A DNA stretch of 64,000 nt, from NCBI GenBank assembly GCA_024734555.1, contig JANPWX010000130.1:329894-393893 (forward strand), read 5' to 3'. This document shows, piece by piece, positions 1 to 14,003 of the stretch; the first letter of the stretch is position 1, and every line of letters begins with the position of its first letter. The notes beneath the pieces are model-generated. The model worked only from the letters and a program-made list of their open reading frames with translations. It did no database searches and had not been told where the DNA came from. The DNA is from Trochalopteron elliotii (lineage: Eukaryota; Chordata; Aves; Passeriformes; Leiothrichidae). The translations under genes and the position numbers were made by a program.

Positions 1-3000
1 AACTACTTCCCAGTAATCTAGTCATTTGTTCCAACACAGAGGTGCAGAGCAGGGATATCATAAGATGCTAAATCTGAACAAAGGAAGACAGAGCCTGTAA
101 CATGAAGTCCTGGAGTCATGTGAAGGTTCTCCTTCATTTAACAAATTTAACAAATTTGTTCATTTCATTTAACAAATCAGGGCTAGGATAAATACAAAGT
201 TTATACTGGGATCAATACATCCTGTATTATCTTCTCAAAGTAATTATTCCATTAGATTTGTAGAGGGGGGGAGGATGTAGGCCAGAATTAAGCTAGGGAA
301 AATGTAACTATCATCTGAAACATCTGTCAGGAAAGCCTCAGCATACTGGTTTTTAAAACCATTACAGTTCATGTGTGTAATTGCTGCTGGTGGTGGTTGG
401 GTTCCTTTGGTTTTGAGACCACTGACAGATGTGCTGCCATGCTAGCAAGTTCAGAGCTATCAAATACTTGGGCAATAGAGGCATTTTGCTCCTTAAAGAC
501 TGATGGGCACCAAGACCTGTATATGTGGCAGCAGTCTCTCACTTCATCCAGTTTCCTGCTAACCAAAGTCATGTTTGAAGCCCCACCATAAACAAGTACA
601 ATATGCTTGACATGAGTCCTGTGTGGTTTACTTGTTCACCAGGAATATATCAACCCTTCTCACTGCTCCACGAGAAATATTCAACGTTCTATGCTAAATA
701 CCTCTCAAAATCCTGTTCATATGGCTTTCAGTCCTTCACACTTTCTCACAGTTCAAACAGGCCCAACAACCTAAAAATAAAATTATGTGAAGACATTTCT
801 CAGAAATAATAAAAGTCCCAGTTTAGGCTGGTTGCTCCTCAGAGACTCAGAAAAAAAGCACAAGAAAAAGCACAACAGCGAAATGAGTCTCAAAAGCATT
901 TTTAATTTTAATTACTTTGTTACCTACCTTCTATAAAGAAGCACTTGAGTGAAACAAGTTCAAAAAGCAAGGACAAGTAAAGGGTAATTTTTATAAATAT
1001 GCCAACTTTTAAATCTCTTTTAATCTCTCTTCATTTGACTTTTTTCCCTAATATTTTTCTTAAACATTTATCTCTCTAAAGCCAATGATTTTTGGTAAAA
1101 TTCTTTATTTTTACCCTGAAAGCTTGCTCTAGGCTTGCAGGCTTGAACAGCTGCTTCTTTGTTATTAGTAGTAAAATAATCTTGCCTGCCAGCTAATACC
1201 TCAAGATTTTCTCCACTGCAATTTTAACTACCTTCAAATTCCAAGTCCTAAATCCTAAAGTAGGAAAAGAGGATCTGCTCTCATGGAAAGGTACAGAAAC
1301 AATTCCCCACCCCACCTTGGTTTACAAAAGCTTTGGGAAGCCTGCTTTGATGTGTGCATTCAGTCCTGTGCAGTTACAGTCAAATAGAGCAGTGTTGGCC
1401 CAGAAGTGTCCCTGTTCCACCACTGGCCTGGCAATATTTCCCATAGATCCTCACAACATAATCCCTCAGAATCATGTCACTTGTCAGCAGCCCTGCCTTC
1501 AGCTTTGCTTCCTGAAAGATTTTTGTGATTTTTTTCATAACTGAAAGAGAAGAGCAGAACCATATGACCAAAACATGCCGTAAAAATCCAAAAAACTGGG
1601 CAGCAAAGATGACTTTTAAACGTGCATTTGTGAAGAAACACGACTCACAGCCAAGCCAATCTCCGAAAAATCCCTACTTCAATCTTTTTATTATGCAGAA
1701 AGCTACTGAGAGTATTTAAGATGGTGTTAGTAAAACACACACATACATAAAAAATATCAAAAGGAAAAAGCTTCAGAGATTATTCACTCAGAGCATGTAA
1801 AAAACTAAGCTGGTCACAAATATCTACCCATGTGCTGAGAGAAAAATTTCTTAGTGCTCCATAAAGGATCTGAATAGCGACTACACACAGACACGAGGGT
1901 GTCAACCCAAGGTTCTGTAGCAAGATATTCCCTCCTGGAGAGCCACAAATCTCACAGCACAGTCAGGGCACTCCTCACACCAGCTTTCTAAATATAAAGC
2001 ACTTTGCCCTCCTGCCAGCCAGCCATTTAGCTGAAAAATTTTTACTCAGTGATACACTTAGAAGGCAAAGCATTGAGGCTGCTGCATGTACAGAACCCAG
2101 AATTACCAGCACAGCTCAGTGCAGAGCGGCTCAGGAGAAGGGCACCAAAGCCTTAATTTGTTGCCCTTCCAAGTGCTTTGGGCTGCTTTGCTGGCCTTAT
2201 GCTTTACTTGGGTGAGCATCCCTCCCACATGCTCTAGACTACTCCCTGAAGCCAGGCATTTGTCCTCCCTTTTATTTCATTTTATAGCCACCAAATGCTT
2301 AATCTCTCTTTGGTGACCAAGGGTGCCTGTTTTTATTACTCCGGTTTGCTTCCTTGAAAATTCAGATAAATATGCCTTAGATATACTGGATGCATTTTTC
2401 TTCTACTTCGAAGTAATTGCTCTGCTTAGAGCTGGTGAGTAAACAAATATGATAAAATTTGATTTGTTTTCTAAATAGTCAGTATCTATCCAGTGAACCC
2501 TCTGACAAAGGCACCTGTACTGCAGCTCCTGCACTTAAGAGTGCTCTCATCCTCTGTGATTTTCTAAAACCAGGTGGAAGGACTTTTCCTGTCCACGAAT
2601 ACCTGCAAGGAAAAGCTTCCTACTCATTCAGCTTCAAGTAAAAATTTTTGCTTGGTAGCATTTGCTGGTTGTTTGCTGTCTTCCCATGACAATTATCTCC
2701 CTTAGGTGCCACTCACAGTTCCAGCTGGATGGGTTCAGCTGTCACCAGAGGTTAATATTGCTTGCTTGCCTCTTCCCCATCTTTGGGAGGGCTCTTGACG
2801 CAGCAGATTTATCCCTGTGGATGTGATGTGGTGTCTGCAGGAAACAGACTGACAGTGCACAGGAGCTCAACTCTAGACAAACTCTAAGCTGACACCACAG
2901 TGATATGTAAAGTTCAGGGGAAATTTTCACAAGAACCGTGAGTTTTTTGGACAGAAAAAAATAACAGCTTTCATCTTCAGGGCCTGCCTAAGCAGCTCTG

Positions 3001-3179
3001 CATCTGGCAGCACCAGGAAATCACACTGTAAACAATATGACAAGCACTGCATTATTACCTGTTTATATGCTAAATGATATAAATTAAGATAGAGACACAT
3101 ACACCAAGACTAATTATATTTTAAAATTGCCTCTCTGAGGGGAAGTGATTGCAACTATTATTAGTTGTAATGCAATGCT

Positions 3180-3197
3180 AAAAAAAAAAAAAAAAAA
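3180..3197 (+). repeat. Poly-A tract (A18)
   Basis: Uninterrupted A18 within AT-rich intron. No processed-pseudogene sequence is recognisable before it. Confidence 0.95.
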
Positions 3198-5394
3198 TCA
3201 AGTTCCTTACTCTAGGCAGTTCTAAAGTATACTAAGAGGTAGTTTTTATTCCAAAGATTTCACAACCTAAATTGACAAGCCGCAGAGAGAAAAGAAGAAG
3301 CTGAACACAGCACTCCAGAGAGTTCAGTCACCCAAAATACGCATCAATACAAAAGTGACAAAGCCTGCAAGAGATGGTAGCTGTAAAATATGGACTTCAT
3401 TTCAGTAACAGAAGATGCATTTTAGTCAGATCTTATCCTAAACACTGGAATTTCTTTTTAGGGAGTCAATGCAATCCCATTTTCTCTTGTGAATCTAATT
3501 AGCTTTTCACAGTAAAATATCCAGCCTTTCCTATAGCCAGCAGCCACTGACTTCAGACAATTCAGTTGCTACAAAGCCATTTTTAGCCCCATCAGAAGGC
3601 TCTTCCAAATGCTCAAATTAGCATTTCCTCATTTCTCTCCTCATCACCTTACACCCACAAATTCATGAGATAGTTGGCAACTTGGCTTTCCATTAGCCCT
3701 TGGAAAAGAAACACTAAGAGATCAGAGGACCAGATTTTGTAAGTATAACCTGCTGAAAACAACAAAATAATCAGGCTTCTGAAATTTGAAATTCAATTTC
3801 AGCTCCCATCTTACCAGAGGAACAATTAGTTTGCCTGGAGCACCAACAGTATGCAGAAAAGAAACACAAAGTGAGAAGATATTTGAACAATTCACTGTAT
3901 CTAACCATGACAGGAAAACTGTGATGCCAAATCTACATGCAGCGATATCCAAAGCAGTCAGAGAGGTGATCAGGTAACGACAGGTACGAGGCTGCTTTTT
4001 CTCAACAAATATAACCAAAGAAGCTTATATTTTGAAGAGCTACTTTAACAGTCAAAGCCACATTAAGAGCTAAATGACATACAGAATGGCTCTGCCAGAG
4101 AATAAATTTAGAAGGTCGACATATAACCCGCACGAAAATGACAACAGTGATGGTTACTCGAAGTCCTGCCAGGTGCCCTTTAATAAGCAGAGAATGTGAT
4201 TAGTGCTGCAATGCAAAGAGACAGCGTGCTGCAACATGACTCCATGCTGGTCTGCCAGGAAACCTTTACAATACAGTCCCTGGCTGCACTGGGATTTTTC
4301 ATGCATAATAAATAAAGCAACAGACTAGCAGACTCAGGCTCCTTGCTGAACACCAGTGCCCTCCACTGTGTACGCTGAAGATTCCTCCAAACACCACAGC
4401 AACAGAGAGAATTTATGGTTTTTCTCCTCATGACAGAGTGCTGAGTCCCCTGGGCCTGAATGTCAGACACATGACTCTATCTGGTGCTTCGTAGGGCAGC
4501 TGCGAACATCTAAATAATACTGTCAGCATAACGCAGGGATCCGTCCATCAGCCTGCACAGCCTCCTCTCCCCATTGGTGCTCACTCTGCCAGAGAAAGAG
4601 CTCTTTCATAATCTCTTACAGCCCTTCCTGATGCTTTATACAACAATTCAGTTGGAATCGTGGAACTTTACTGAAAGTACTAAACCCTGCTAATTAAGAG
4701 GCAGTGGCTCGCACGTAGGAACTCTTCAGCTTCCTTGTTAAAAAACATGGAACCGAAGTGTTTGGGATGGCATTAACACCATCGCCATTTTAGGATGTGT
4801 ATCACCACCTCCCTAAGCTTTCATTGCTTTGATCACATTTGTTTTCCAGCTCCTAATTGCTATGTTCTTCCAAGACAGGAATATAAAAAGAAAATCTCAA
4901 CAAAGCACGGAATAACAGCTCTTTTACTGCCCCTCTAACACTATTGAATACTTTAATTCAGACCATTTGAGGCATGAGCTACCATTTGAGTGGAAGGATG
5001 TTTTATCCTAATTTCCTCTGCAAAGACTATTCTTCCATTAAATTTATTATTGTTTTTTTACTCTCCAAGTGCAGCTTCAGAAGGATGTGAACGCCTGTGT
5101 TGTGATATTTACAGCTGTGACTGCACATGAACCATGAAAGACAAAATCCTGGAGCTTGTTCTAATTCACACAAAACAAAAAAAGGCAATGGGAGACAAAA
5201 ATAACCCTCTTCTGGAAGGGCCTGTGATATAGCAGAAAGTTGAGAAGTTATTTTAAAAATGTTTCATGATAATGCTGTTGCACTGCACACACTGAATCTC
5301 CAAAGCCAGGGCGTTGTCTCCTCATATGTCACTTGTACTTCCATGTGCAAAGCACACTCATGGTTCGGTGGCCAGCTTGGGCCTTTGGGGGTTC

Positions 5395-5414
5395 TTTTTT
5401 TTTTGTTTTGTTTT
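5395..5414. repeat. T-rich tract
   Basis: T10 followed by GTTTTGTTTT. Confidence 0.9.
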
Positions 5415-8400
5415 AACATTAGTTACATGGTGCCCTCTCCACTACCATTTATCATGGGGGGAAAGCAGTGTTGAGTAAGTAACCTGAATAGGGAAAACAC
5501 CAAAGGAGACAGAGACAAGTCTCAAATGAGTAACAATGACATGAATCACAAAGCCCAATTTCTCCTTGTGAACACCACTGCACCACCACCACCTGCACTG
5601 ACAGTGCCTCTGTGCTGTGGGTCACTACACAGCAGTGTCCAAGTCACAATTTGGGGACTATCTCACTGAAGGATGTTTTAAATCCTCCATGGAAGAAAAT
5701 GAGCAGAATCAGAATTCACTGTGCTGACTATGAAAGTGCAAGAAAAAGCCTTTTGCACTATCTGAAGTGGCCACATGTCCCAACACTTATCCCCTTCAAA
5801 ACACCACACCAGAAAATGTTAACTTGAAAGATCCACGTCTTTCTCTTCCAAACAAACAAATTCCCCTTTGAAGGCTCCTTTAAAGTTGGACTTCAACAAA
5901 AACTAATTAGCTTTTAAAACAAGCACTTCTCCCTACATATCCTCCAGTATCTTTTGTTTAAAAGATTTTCATTAATTTTTACAGGTTGAGAAAATGACTA
6001 AAAGCAAGACCAAAATGCATTACACCAAGGCTTTGGGGAGACAGACTATATAACTGTCATCCTTCAAGCCTGTCATCATTCAAGCCTCCTCCAGGAAACT
6101 TGAATACAATTCCATGGTTTAATTTTTACTAAAATAAGACATTTCCATTTTGGAGGTTCTTCACTGAATTCTGTCTTGTGCCCTGTGGTTGCAGCACAGA
6201 CAAGGCATTGCTGCATTTAACAGCATCTCTACTTCTGCACAGTTAATATTGCTTGAATATTTAAGTTGCAGCACTGCATGAGCTATGTGTTCTCTTAAAA
6301 GATAACTATTCTGTTTTTAAAAAAGAAGCATCAAAGTCTTACTGGGGAGTGGGTAGGAAACTGTTAAGAGCCTTCTCCATAAATACTGTTTTTAAACACA
6401 GGTTTTTTAGGGTAAGACTCAAATCTCCTTACTTTTTCAGTGTTCGAATCACTATAGACTCCCAAACCTGGAAAAAGCCCAGCTTTGTCACAGTGATTTA
6501 GTTCCATTATGTATCTCAGTCATTCAAAGACTCTGTCTCAATATCACAAAGTTCATCACTAGCATTGCAGCTATCACATTCAGGTAGAAAAGCCACCTTT
6601 GTGGGGCTCAGTAAGTACACACACAGTTTTCAGTGTAGCAAGGTGTTTTGCAGATATGTTATACAACATTTATTAAATAACTACCCATTTCTTTCAGTAC
6701 AAAAATAGGCTGGCTCCTAAGATGATTAATCCTTGATTGAGGTGAAAAGTGCAAGGTCTTTCTTACCAGGCAAAGGTTTTTGTTCTCAAGTGAAAAGTCA
6801 TAAAAATATTACAACACTTACAGATTTTAGAATTAGTATCACAGTACAACCCCAAATAAAAATAAAAATGTGTTTTCACCAAGGGCTAGGAGTGAAGATG
6901 TTTAAGTCATGAAGTTTAGAAAAGCAGGTACATTTCAAGACAACTCACATCTCATTCTCCTTTATATCAAACATTTACCTTATGATCAAATGAAAACTAA
7001 AATACTACCAATATAGCCCCAAAAAAGAGTAAGTGCCATCACAATGAGGAGAACAGACAAATTTTGCCCTGATTTCAGTAGAAGAAAGCAAGAAAAGAGA
7101 ATTCAAATAACTGAACCGTACAAATGGATGCAGACTATATAAAGTAACATGAAAAAACCTAACTGCTTGCTAGCCTTACAAATCAAACAGCTTGTATCAC
7201 CAGCAAGATGATTGGAACACTACTTCAGCATTTGTGGAATGAATCATAAATCCAGCCTCTCCATCCTAAAAATGTTTCTATTTAAAAATGATGCAACAAA
7301 CAAAGCACCAGCACATTTGTAACAATTTGTATCAACAATCAGAAATACTGACTTGAATATTACACTGTTAAAGGCTTTTCAGTTTACCTGTCATACTGAA
7401 CTTGAATTATTTCTGTTTAAAACTCAATCACTCAGACATTTACTAATTAAGAAAGACATGGCTGATATAGTTGTTATAAATGAACTCTGCTTGAATGATA
7501 AGCTATTAGAAAATTGTACAATCAAGCAGACATACTCATGGAAATCCATACGATATCTTTTAAGGACTGTAACAGCTGACAGCTTTGAACCAAGAGTGAC
7601 CAGTGATCAGAGAAATCCTACCACAGAATGTTTTAAAAAGTCAAACTTTTAAAAGCGTATGTAAAATTCAATTCAGGGAAAATTGTATCATAGTTCTTTA
7701 GTTCAAAAAATTTGCAACATCACATTTCTGTTGTCCTTAAAATAAAATTGACTGGCTTCCAGCACTGATAATTTCCCCACTGAATTCAATGAGTATAGCA
7801 CACAGCTTAGATAGGCATATGGTGTTCTTTACATATGCAAAGTTCTTCGTTTATTGTAACTTTCTTCTAGAATTTCTTTCCCCAACCCATTTTTTTCCAG
7901 AGATTTCTGCCTAGAAGGCAGAAAGCTTAAAAGGACATAAGCACAGAGAAGGTTGTTCAAACTCAATGCTTTGCTTTCATGCACAGTGGAGGAATCTGCC
8001 AGCAGTACATTTTTACTTCATCAATTCAGCAAGAAACAAGATTGCTCTTCAGTCGACATTCAGAAGCACCAGCCTGACAATTAATACAGGCATGTGACGC
8101 TGAACAAGTAGGGAGAAGGCAAAAGGAAAAGGCTTTTCTTAAATCCAGCCCTAAACTTAACAGAACTTAACAAGTTCGCTACAAGCTTTAACTGGAGAAG
8201 GGTAATTAGAAAACGTACTACAGCAGATATGGAAATACAGAAAATGCCACCTTTGTGGCCATTTAACAAGACCTAAAAAATTAGAGCATGGAAAGCAGGA
8301 TGAATACCAAATAGCTGCTTTTCTCTACCACTGTCAAACCACACTTTAGAAAATTAAGGAAATTCTTTACTTGCCACCTCAATGCATCAGTCACGGCAAT

Positions 8401-8462
8401 CAAAAACATCTATGTGGATGCAGTGCTGTTTCATTTCCAGCTCTCATTAGCATAGAATTCCT

Positions 8463-8580
8463 TTCTTCATCTGTCTTGCCCTGTCTATTAATGGGGATAA
8501 TTATCCCGATCTCCTTTATAAAGCGCTCGAAAATCTACAGTTAAAAATGTTCCTAAACAAGTAATTACATATAATAGTAA
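8463..8580 (+). mobile_element. Ancient MIR-like SINE remnant
   Basis: The stretch contains, in the order seen in MIR-type amniote SINEs, TTCTTCATCTGT, then AATGGGGATAATTAT, then TAAAGCGCTCGAAAATCTACAG, then an AT-rich tail. These match the MIR 3' half as I remember it (CATCTGT, ATGGGGATAAT, AAAGCGCTT). Similarity is patchy, as expected for an element older than the bird radiation. Confidence 0.5.
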
Positions 8581-11205
8581 TCATGTATCAAACTTCAGTT
8601 ATCAACTCATCACATGAAAGCAAGAATCTGATTGTTCCTGGAATTAGTACACAAAATTCAATTTCTCCACCGACATTAGCTTCCTAGTACTTCCATCATT
8701 ATTACAACAGCTGTATTATGCTAAAATGCACTAAAGAACCTGTCTAGCACTGACTGACATTTTGAAGATTTTCCAAGCTTCGAACAACAAAAGACCCAGG
8801 ACTTTTTTTCAGCAATAATTTCCATGTTAATAGTTTCCATCTTGTTAAACAAAGATACTTTTGACCAGCGTCAAGCTTAGATGCTATTCTGAATCTGCAG
8901 CCTGGATTGTTGCAATGGCTCCAATCTAAAACAGGCTGTAGCACTTTGCAAATGTATTTTCCTGTTACATCCATCAACCCCTCTCTCCTTACAGGGGCTG
9001 GTCTACAAGGCCACGATTTCATCACCACCACTTATTGTCATCAGTTTCTCTTCTTCTTTCCTCTACATCTACATGTTGCTTTCCTCCTTTCAGCTGCACA
9101 CAATGCCCATAATCATTCCCTATGTTTGATGTACATGTTTTTCTTTCATCTTGTGCTGCTAAAAATTATAAAAATGGTGAGAGGATTTGTTATAAAATTA
9201 AGCTACTTACCAACTATTGCCAGATTATGCTCTGAGCCACATGCTATCTGAAAAAGAAATATGAATGACTAAATCAGAACCTCCTTACCAGTAGGAATAC
9301 AGACACAATTATGACAGGCAATCAAAAATTAACCTGAAACAAACAACTACAGTTTGTAGGATGCAAAATCAAGGTTGAAGTGTTCTCACTCTTAAATGGA
9401 ATTTCATTTGTAGTCTCACTTTAGGGGCTTAGTGGCAGAGGCGAATGTTTGTTTGTTTTTTTAATAAAAGGTATTTTCTTTTCAAAATGCAGACCTTGCA
9501 ACCCTTTCAAGTAAGACTGGCCATGATTCTGCAAAAACATCACACTTTTGACAACACCCACTGGATCCAACAACAGGCACAGAGCAAACACAGATCAAGC
9601 CATACAGAGACAGCTGGGAATCAATCAAAAGGGTGACGAAGATCTCCATATCTCTCATCTGTGCTGTTTTTCTGGCTGACCCCTGAGGAACTGCTCAAAG
9701 TATACATGCTCAGTGTGATAAATCTGACATAATAGGACCACTGTGGTCATTTGCCTAGAATGGAGAAAAACTACCCAAGATCAACCCTTCTGTTAGCTCA
9801 TTAAGGATGGAGATCAGTTACAAATTTTTATTTGAAGCAAACTTATAGTTCACGTATTTTTTTATCCTTCTTTGTAGCTGCTGTGAACACATCTGATGTT
9901 TAAGTTGCTTTAGTGTACTGAGTTTCTGTAAGTTGTCCACCAATGATGGTAACATGGGCACCAAGAGCAGTCCCCTGTCCTTACTGCAAGGGTTTGTCTT
10001 TCCCACAGAATTTCTTTTGCAAGGTCACCACCAGCATAATTGTCTGATGTAACAGACTTCACACAAGGTTACTCAGCTGAGTGTCCTCAAGTTTTTCATT
10101 TAAGTAAAAGCAACCCCCTCAAAATCCTGTATCCAGTTGGCTGTCTTAAAACTACTTGCCCATTATACCTACTACTGAGCTGGAAAAAATTAATAACCAC
10201 ATTCTTCTTAAAGTATATTTGCAATGGGAAAATATAATGCAGGAGTATATGCTCAATTATATTAAAAAATAGAAGTCCATACCATCAAAACTTTATACGG
10301 TTTTTGTGCATGCATAACTTTATAGCTTTTACAGCCAGAGAAGCAGCTATAATCACCTCCATGTCTGCAGAACATAAACCCATAGAAGTTAATAAAACAG
10401 GCCTTGTGCTTAAGTATTTACTGGTGAAGGGAGACTCAAGACTGACACACTGAGTAGCTTGTGCTCTTGTGTTACAAATGAACACCACAATCACTACTAT
10501 TCACATTTTACCCATGTTACAACTGCTTACATGAAAACACTTGGGCAAAGCCATCCCAACACAACAACGGCAAGGAAGGAGAAAAAGAATAAAAGTGCTT
10601 AGACAATACATTAAAGCTTTTGGGAAAACAGGGCAAGAAAAATAATTCAAGTCACAGCATATTCCAGCATGGCCCTATCTTCAGAAAAATCAAGACAAAG
10701 CAGCAGGAAAAGCAGTATCTTTGCAAGAGCACTAACAGGACTGCACCAAGTCTTTTATTCCACAATACTGCAGACAGGAAAAACTCCACATCCCAACTAT
10801 TAAAATACACAAATCACTGCCATATCCCACATCACTATCCTCACCACAAGACCAAGCCCTACACAGCAGCAGGGCTGGCTCCTAATGCCTATTTACTGCC
10901 TAATGCTCCCACCTGTGCTTCTCAAGCTTATAAGCTGATGCCATGGAAACAAGATCCACACATGGAAACACATGCAAAGGCTTTCTAGCAAAAAAGCAAA
11001 ATTCTCGTCTTCACCAAGTGCTGAAAATTGGATATATTGAAGTTGCTGCTAATAGAACAAATAAATTTTATCTGAGGTGTGAATAATCTTGGCTAATTCT
11101 CTAGGAAATGCACTGACACAGGCAGAGATTCAAAAGCATCGGCACAAAAGAACTGCTCATGCTGGTGGCTGGCACTGCCAGGACCCATTCCAGAAACACT
11201 GCATT

Positions 11206-11233
11206 AAAAAAAAAAAAAAAAGCAAAAAAAAAA
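11206..11233 (+). repeat. Poly-A tract interrupted by GC
   Basis: A16, GC, A10. It could be the tail of an old retrocopy, but there is no AATAAA within the preceding 30 bases and no recognisable gene before it. Confidence 0.9.
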
Positions 11234-11345
11234 GCCCCACATGAACAAGGTGTTGTTTAGATTGTAAAAAACCTCCCCTGACAAAGCAATTTTTTTTGCT
11301 ACATCTAATAGCAGCGGGTACAGAGCCTGCAAACCAGACAAAAGA

Positions 11346-11858
11346 ATGCTGGCTATCTCAAACAGCTTTGCACATGTAGCTGTTACTCTGGACACCATTC
11401 AGAGCCTCCCACTAGCTAGCTATCAGGCTGTGAGGGAGTCTATCAAACCAGGCCAGGAACTGCTGTGTTATACAGACTGGCCAGTGCTGGGGAGCTGCCC
11501 CCAAGGCAGCCACTCATGGCCAACATGCTGCAACTCTGGGGCTGATGGGGTACGAGCTACTGCAAAGCACAAAAACTCCTCTTCTGTGGGGGTTAAAAGC
11601 CACCTCAGTGAAGTGGCAGCTTTGCTAACAACTGAAACCAAGCAAAATCACAAGCTGCTGAAGGCAGTGGCCTGGATTCACCCTCGACAGCCCAGAGCAA
11701 GGACAGCACACACCATGTACCAGCAGCAGTTCTGTGGTCCAAAGTACCACAAAGTGCCACAGGATTCCTGCTGGCCTGCACACACCTATGCCTCTGGAGC
11801 TCAGAAGGGACCACACCACAGAGGTGAAGCAAGGTTGCCACTGCTTAATGCACATTGA
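11346..11858 (+). other. Longest open frame in the window, not recognised (170 codons)
   Basis: An open frame from ATG to stop through a moderately GC-rich segment just after the interrupted poly-A tract. The product would be 170 residues, rich in Ala, Gln, His and Ser, with no signal peptide, membrane segment or motif that I recognise. Minus-strand frames of 76-78 codons overlap it, which argues for low stop density rather than selection. Probably not a gene. Confidence 0.15.
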
Positions 11859-12612
11859 AGCCTTGCAGGTGTTTCACAACATCTTTCTTACAATAAATTT
11901 TAAAATGTGGCACCCCCTTTTCTCCATGACTCCCCACAACAGGCAACAATCAACCAAGAATGATTGATTGATACAAATACAGACCAGCCAGAGAACAGCA
12001 CTGCTGAACAGATGTTTTATGCTTACATTAGATGTAATAAAGCTCTGCAGTCAGTGCAGGTCACTGGGAGAAGCCTGGTATTTACTGCAGCAACTATAAT
12101 TTTCTGGCTACTTCTCTTCTGTCCCCACCCCCAATGTGCTGCAGAGAAATTAAATTCCAACAGACATCTGCATGCTTCCAGTGGGTAAGTACATTCAGGG
12201 ATGCTTATAAACACACAATAATGCTTTCTAATTGGGCAATAATTTTACATTATGTTTTAATTGAAAAAAAAAATCACTAAACTTAATGACAAATCAGAGA
12301 GACTGTTACTGAGCAAAGCATTCTGTGAGCTTAAGAAACACAACCCCCTACAGGGAAACAATTCACACTAAAGTTCTCAGTTTGGAGGGAAATTTTAGAA
12401 GAGTTGTGAAGGATATTGTGATCTCTGTATAAATGATCTCAAGGCACATGACAAATGTCTATAAGACAGGCAAAGAATGCTTAGGGACCATTTCACCCAG
12501 AATTTATTTACCTTATTATCTGTGCTCTTTCAACCACACATAAATTGTTTGTTTCTTCCCTTAAATTGTGTGCTAGCAAGCTGCTTTCTACCTATCAATG
12601 GCTGTGGTTCAG

Positions 12613-12628
12613 ATCCATCCATCCATCC
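12613..12628. repeat. (ATCC)4 tetranucleotide repeat
   Basis: Four perfect ATCC units. Confidence 0.9.
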
Positions 12629-13993
12629 AGATTTAACAGGTGTGGTGTAAGCAGCCGAGGGACCAGCATTTTATTAATCATAAATAGTATGATAAATAGC
12701 ATAATCACAGAGATAAGCTGCAAGGAGGGTGAGGAAAGACCTTAGCACAGCAACCACAAACTCTGGGCAAAACACCAACACCTTTCTGCAGCCTACATAA
12801 ATGCTTATGGTCCAGTCCTAACAAAAATTAATTGACTGAATGTAAAATCAATGGGTTATGCAAAATAGAGAAAATACTTCACTTAAGAATGAAATATTTT
12901 TCTGTCTTAAAAGCACTAAATGAAGAAGCAAAATAATGTTTAGTACATATTATGTAAACATTCCCACATACACCTCTGCGTGTGTGTGTACAGATATAAA
13001 AAAGAAAATATATATATGCATATTAAGAAACGAAGGTTATCTACTAAACAAGATATTAATCAGGGAAGTTCAGACCAAGCACCACCTTTTTCTGTCTGGG
13101 ATAGAGATCTCACCTTTGCAGACAGCAAACAAACACATACAGGACAAGACTCCTGTGGATATTTAGATATACAGTCTCCCTTGCATTTCAAAAGGTAATT
13201 AATAGACAAAAATATCTTTTGCCAACCATCCCCTAAGGGACTTCCAAGTACTACAACAAAACAAGTCTGACAAAGTGTATAAAAATCCAAGTTTCAGGCT
13301 AGTACCATGATCATGAGGCTATTCTTTCTTTTCTTTCTGTAACCCCAGGGCTTTGACTGAGGATCTGTTGTGCACCCACCGGGAAAAAAATGGAATCAGA
13401 ACTGCAGGCAAAGTCAACCTCCCACTGCAGCAGAGGGGAAGGGACAGTACAGGAGAAGGTGCAAGGAAGAGGGAGCTGGACTCACAAGAGGGACTGCAGT
13501 ATGAAAAATCACAAGCATCCAAACATCAAGGTGTTAAGCTAGAACAACAAAAAGACCTCAATGCCAATTATTTTTGTTTCACCACCCTATAAATGCATGT
13601 TAATTCCCTTCAGTGCAATTATTTTCCAAAACATGAAAGGCTGTAGAGGCTTCCATCATTTCTTGGAGATGAGAACAAGATGTACAAAGAAGATTTTTAA
13701 GGATGAATGAAGATATGATGTTTAAGTTGCATGCAGATTCTAGTTTCTGTCTTCCTAATTGCACCAAAGCTCTTTTTCAGGGAGAGAGCGGCTAGGGGGC
13801 AAGGGAAGGAAACCTCTGAAAGGGTGGGCACATAAGTACTTTTATCCAGGACTTTAGGCATGGTATCTCATGTCTTTTGACAAATTTCACTGTAAGGAAA
13901 TTGCCAGGGCCAGAATATGGCAAATTTAATTCCTTCTGAGATCAGAAGTCCTAATGGAAGGAGACGAGGTGACCGAGAGACTGCGGATCAAAA

Positions 13994-14003
13994 CTTACGT
14001 AAG
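13994..14003. promoter_or_regulatory. D-box type palindrome CTTACGTAAG
   Basis: A perfect 10-bp palindrome containing TTACGTAA, the optimal site of PAR-bZIP, E4BP4 and related factors. Three further CpGs lie in the 40 bases before it. About one such 8-mer is expected by chance in a window this size, somewhat fewer given CpG depletion. Confidence 0.25.

Larger units (their letters stand above)
1..8462. other. Unique AT-rich intronic sequence
   Basis: Apart from an A18 tract, a T-rich tract and small direct repeats of TTTAACAAAT near 135-177, nothing is recognised. Open frames are all under 100 codons without known motifs. Confidence 0.6.

Noticed and set aside
6441..6451. tRNA B-box-like sequence TGTTCGAATCA
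   Set aside because: No A-box at the proper distance upstream and no cloverleaf can be drawn around it.
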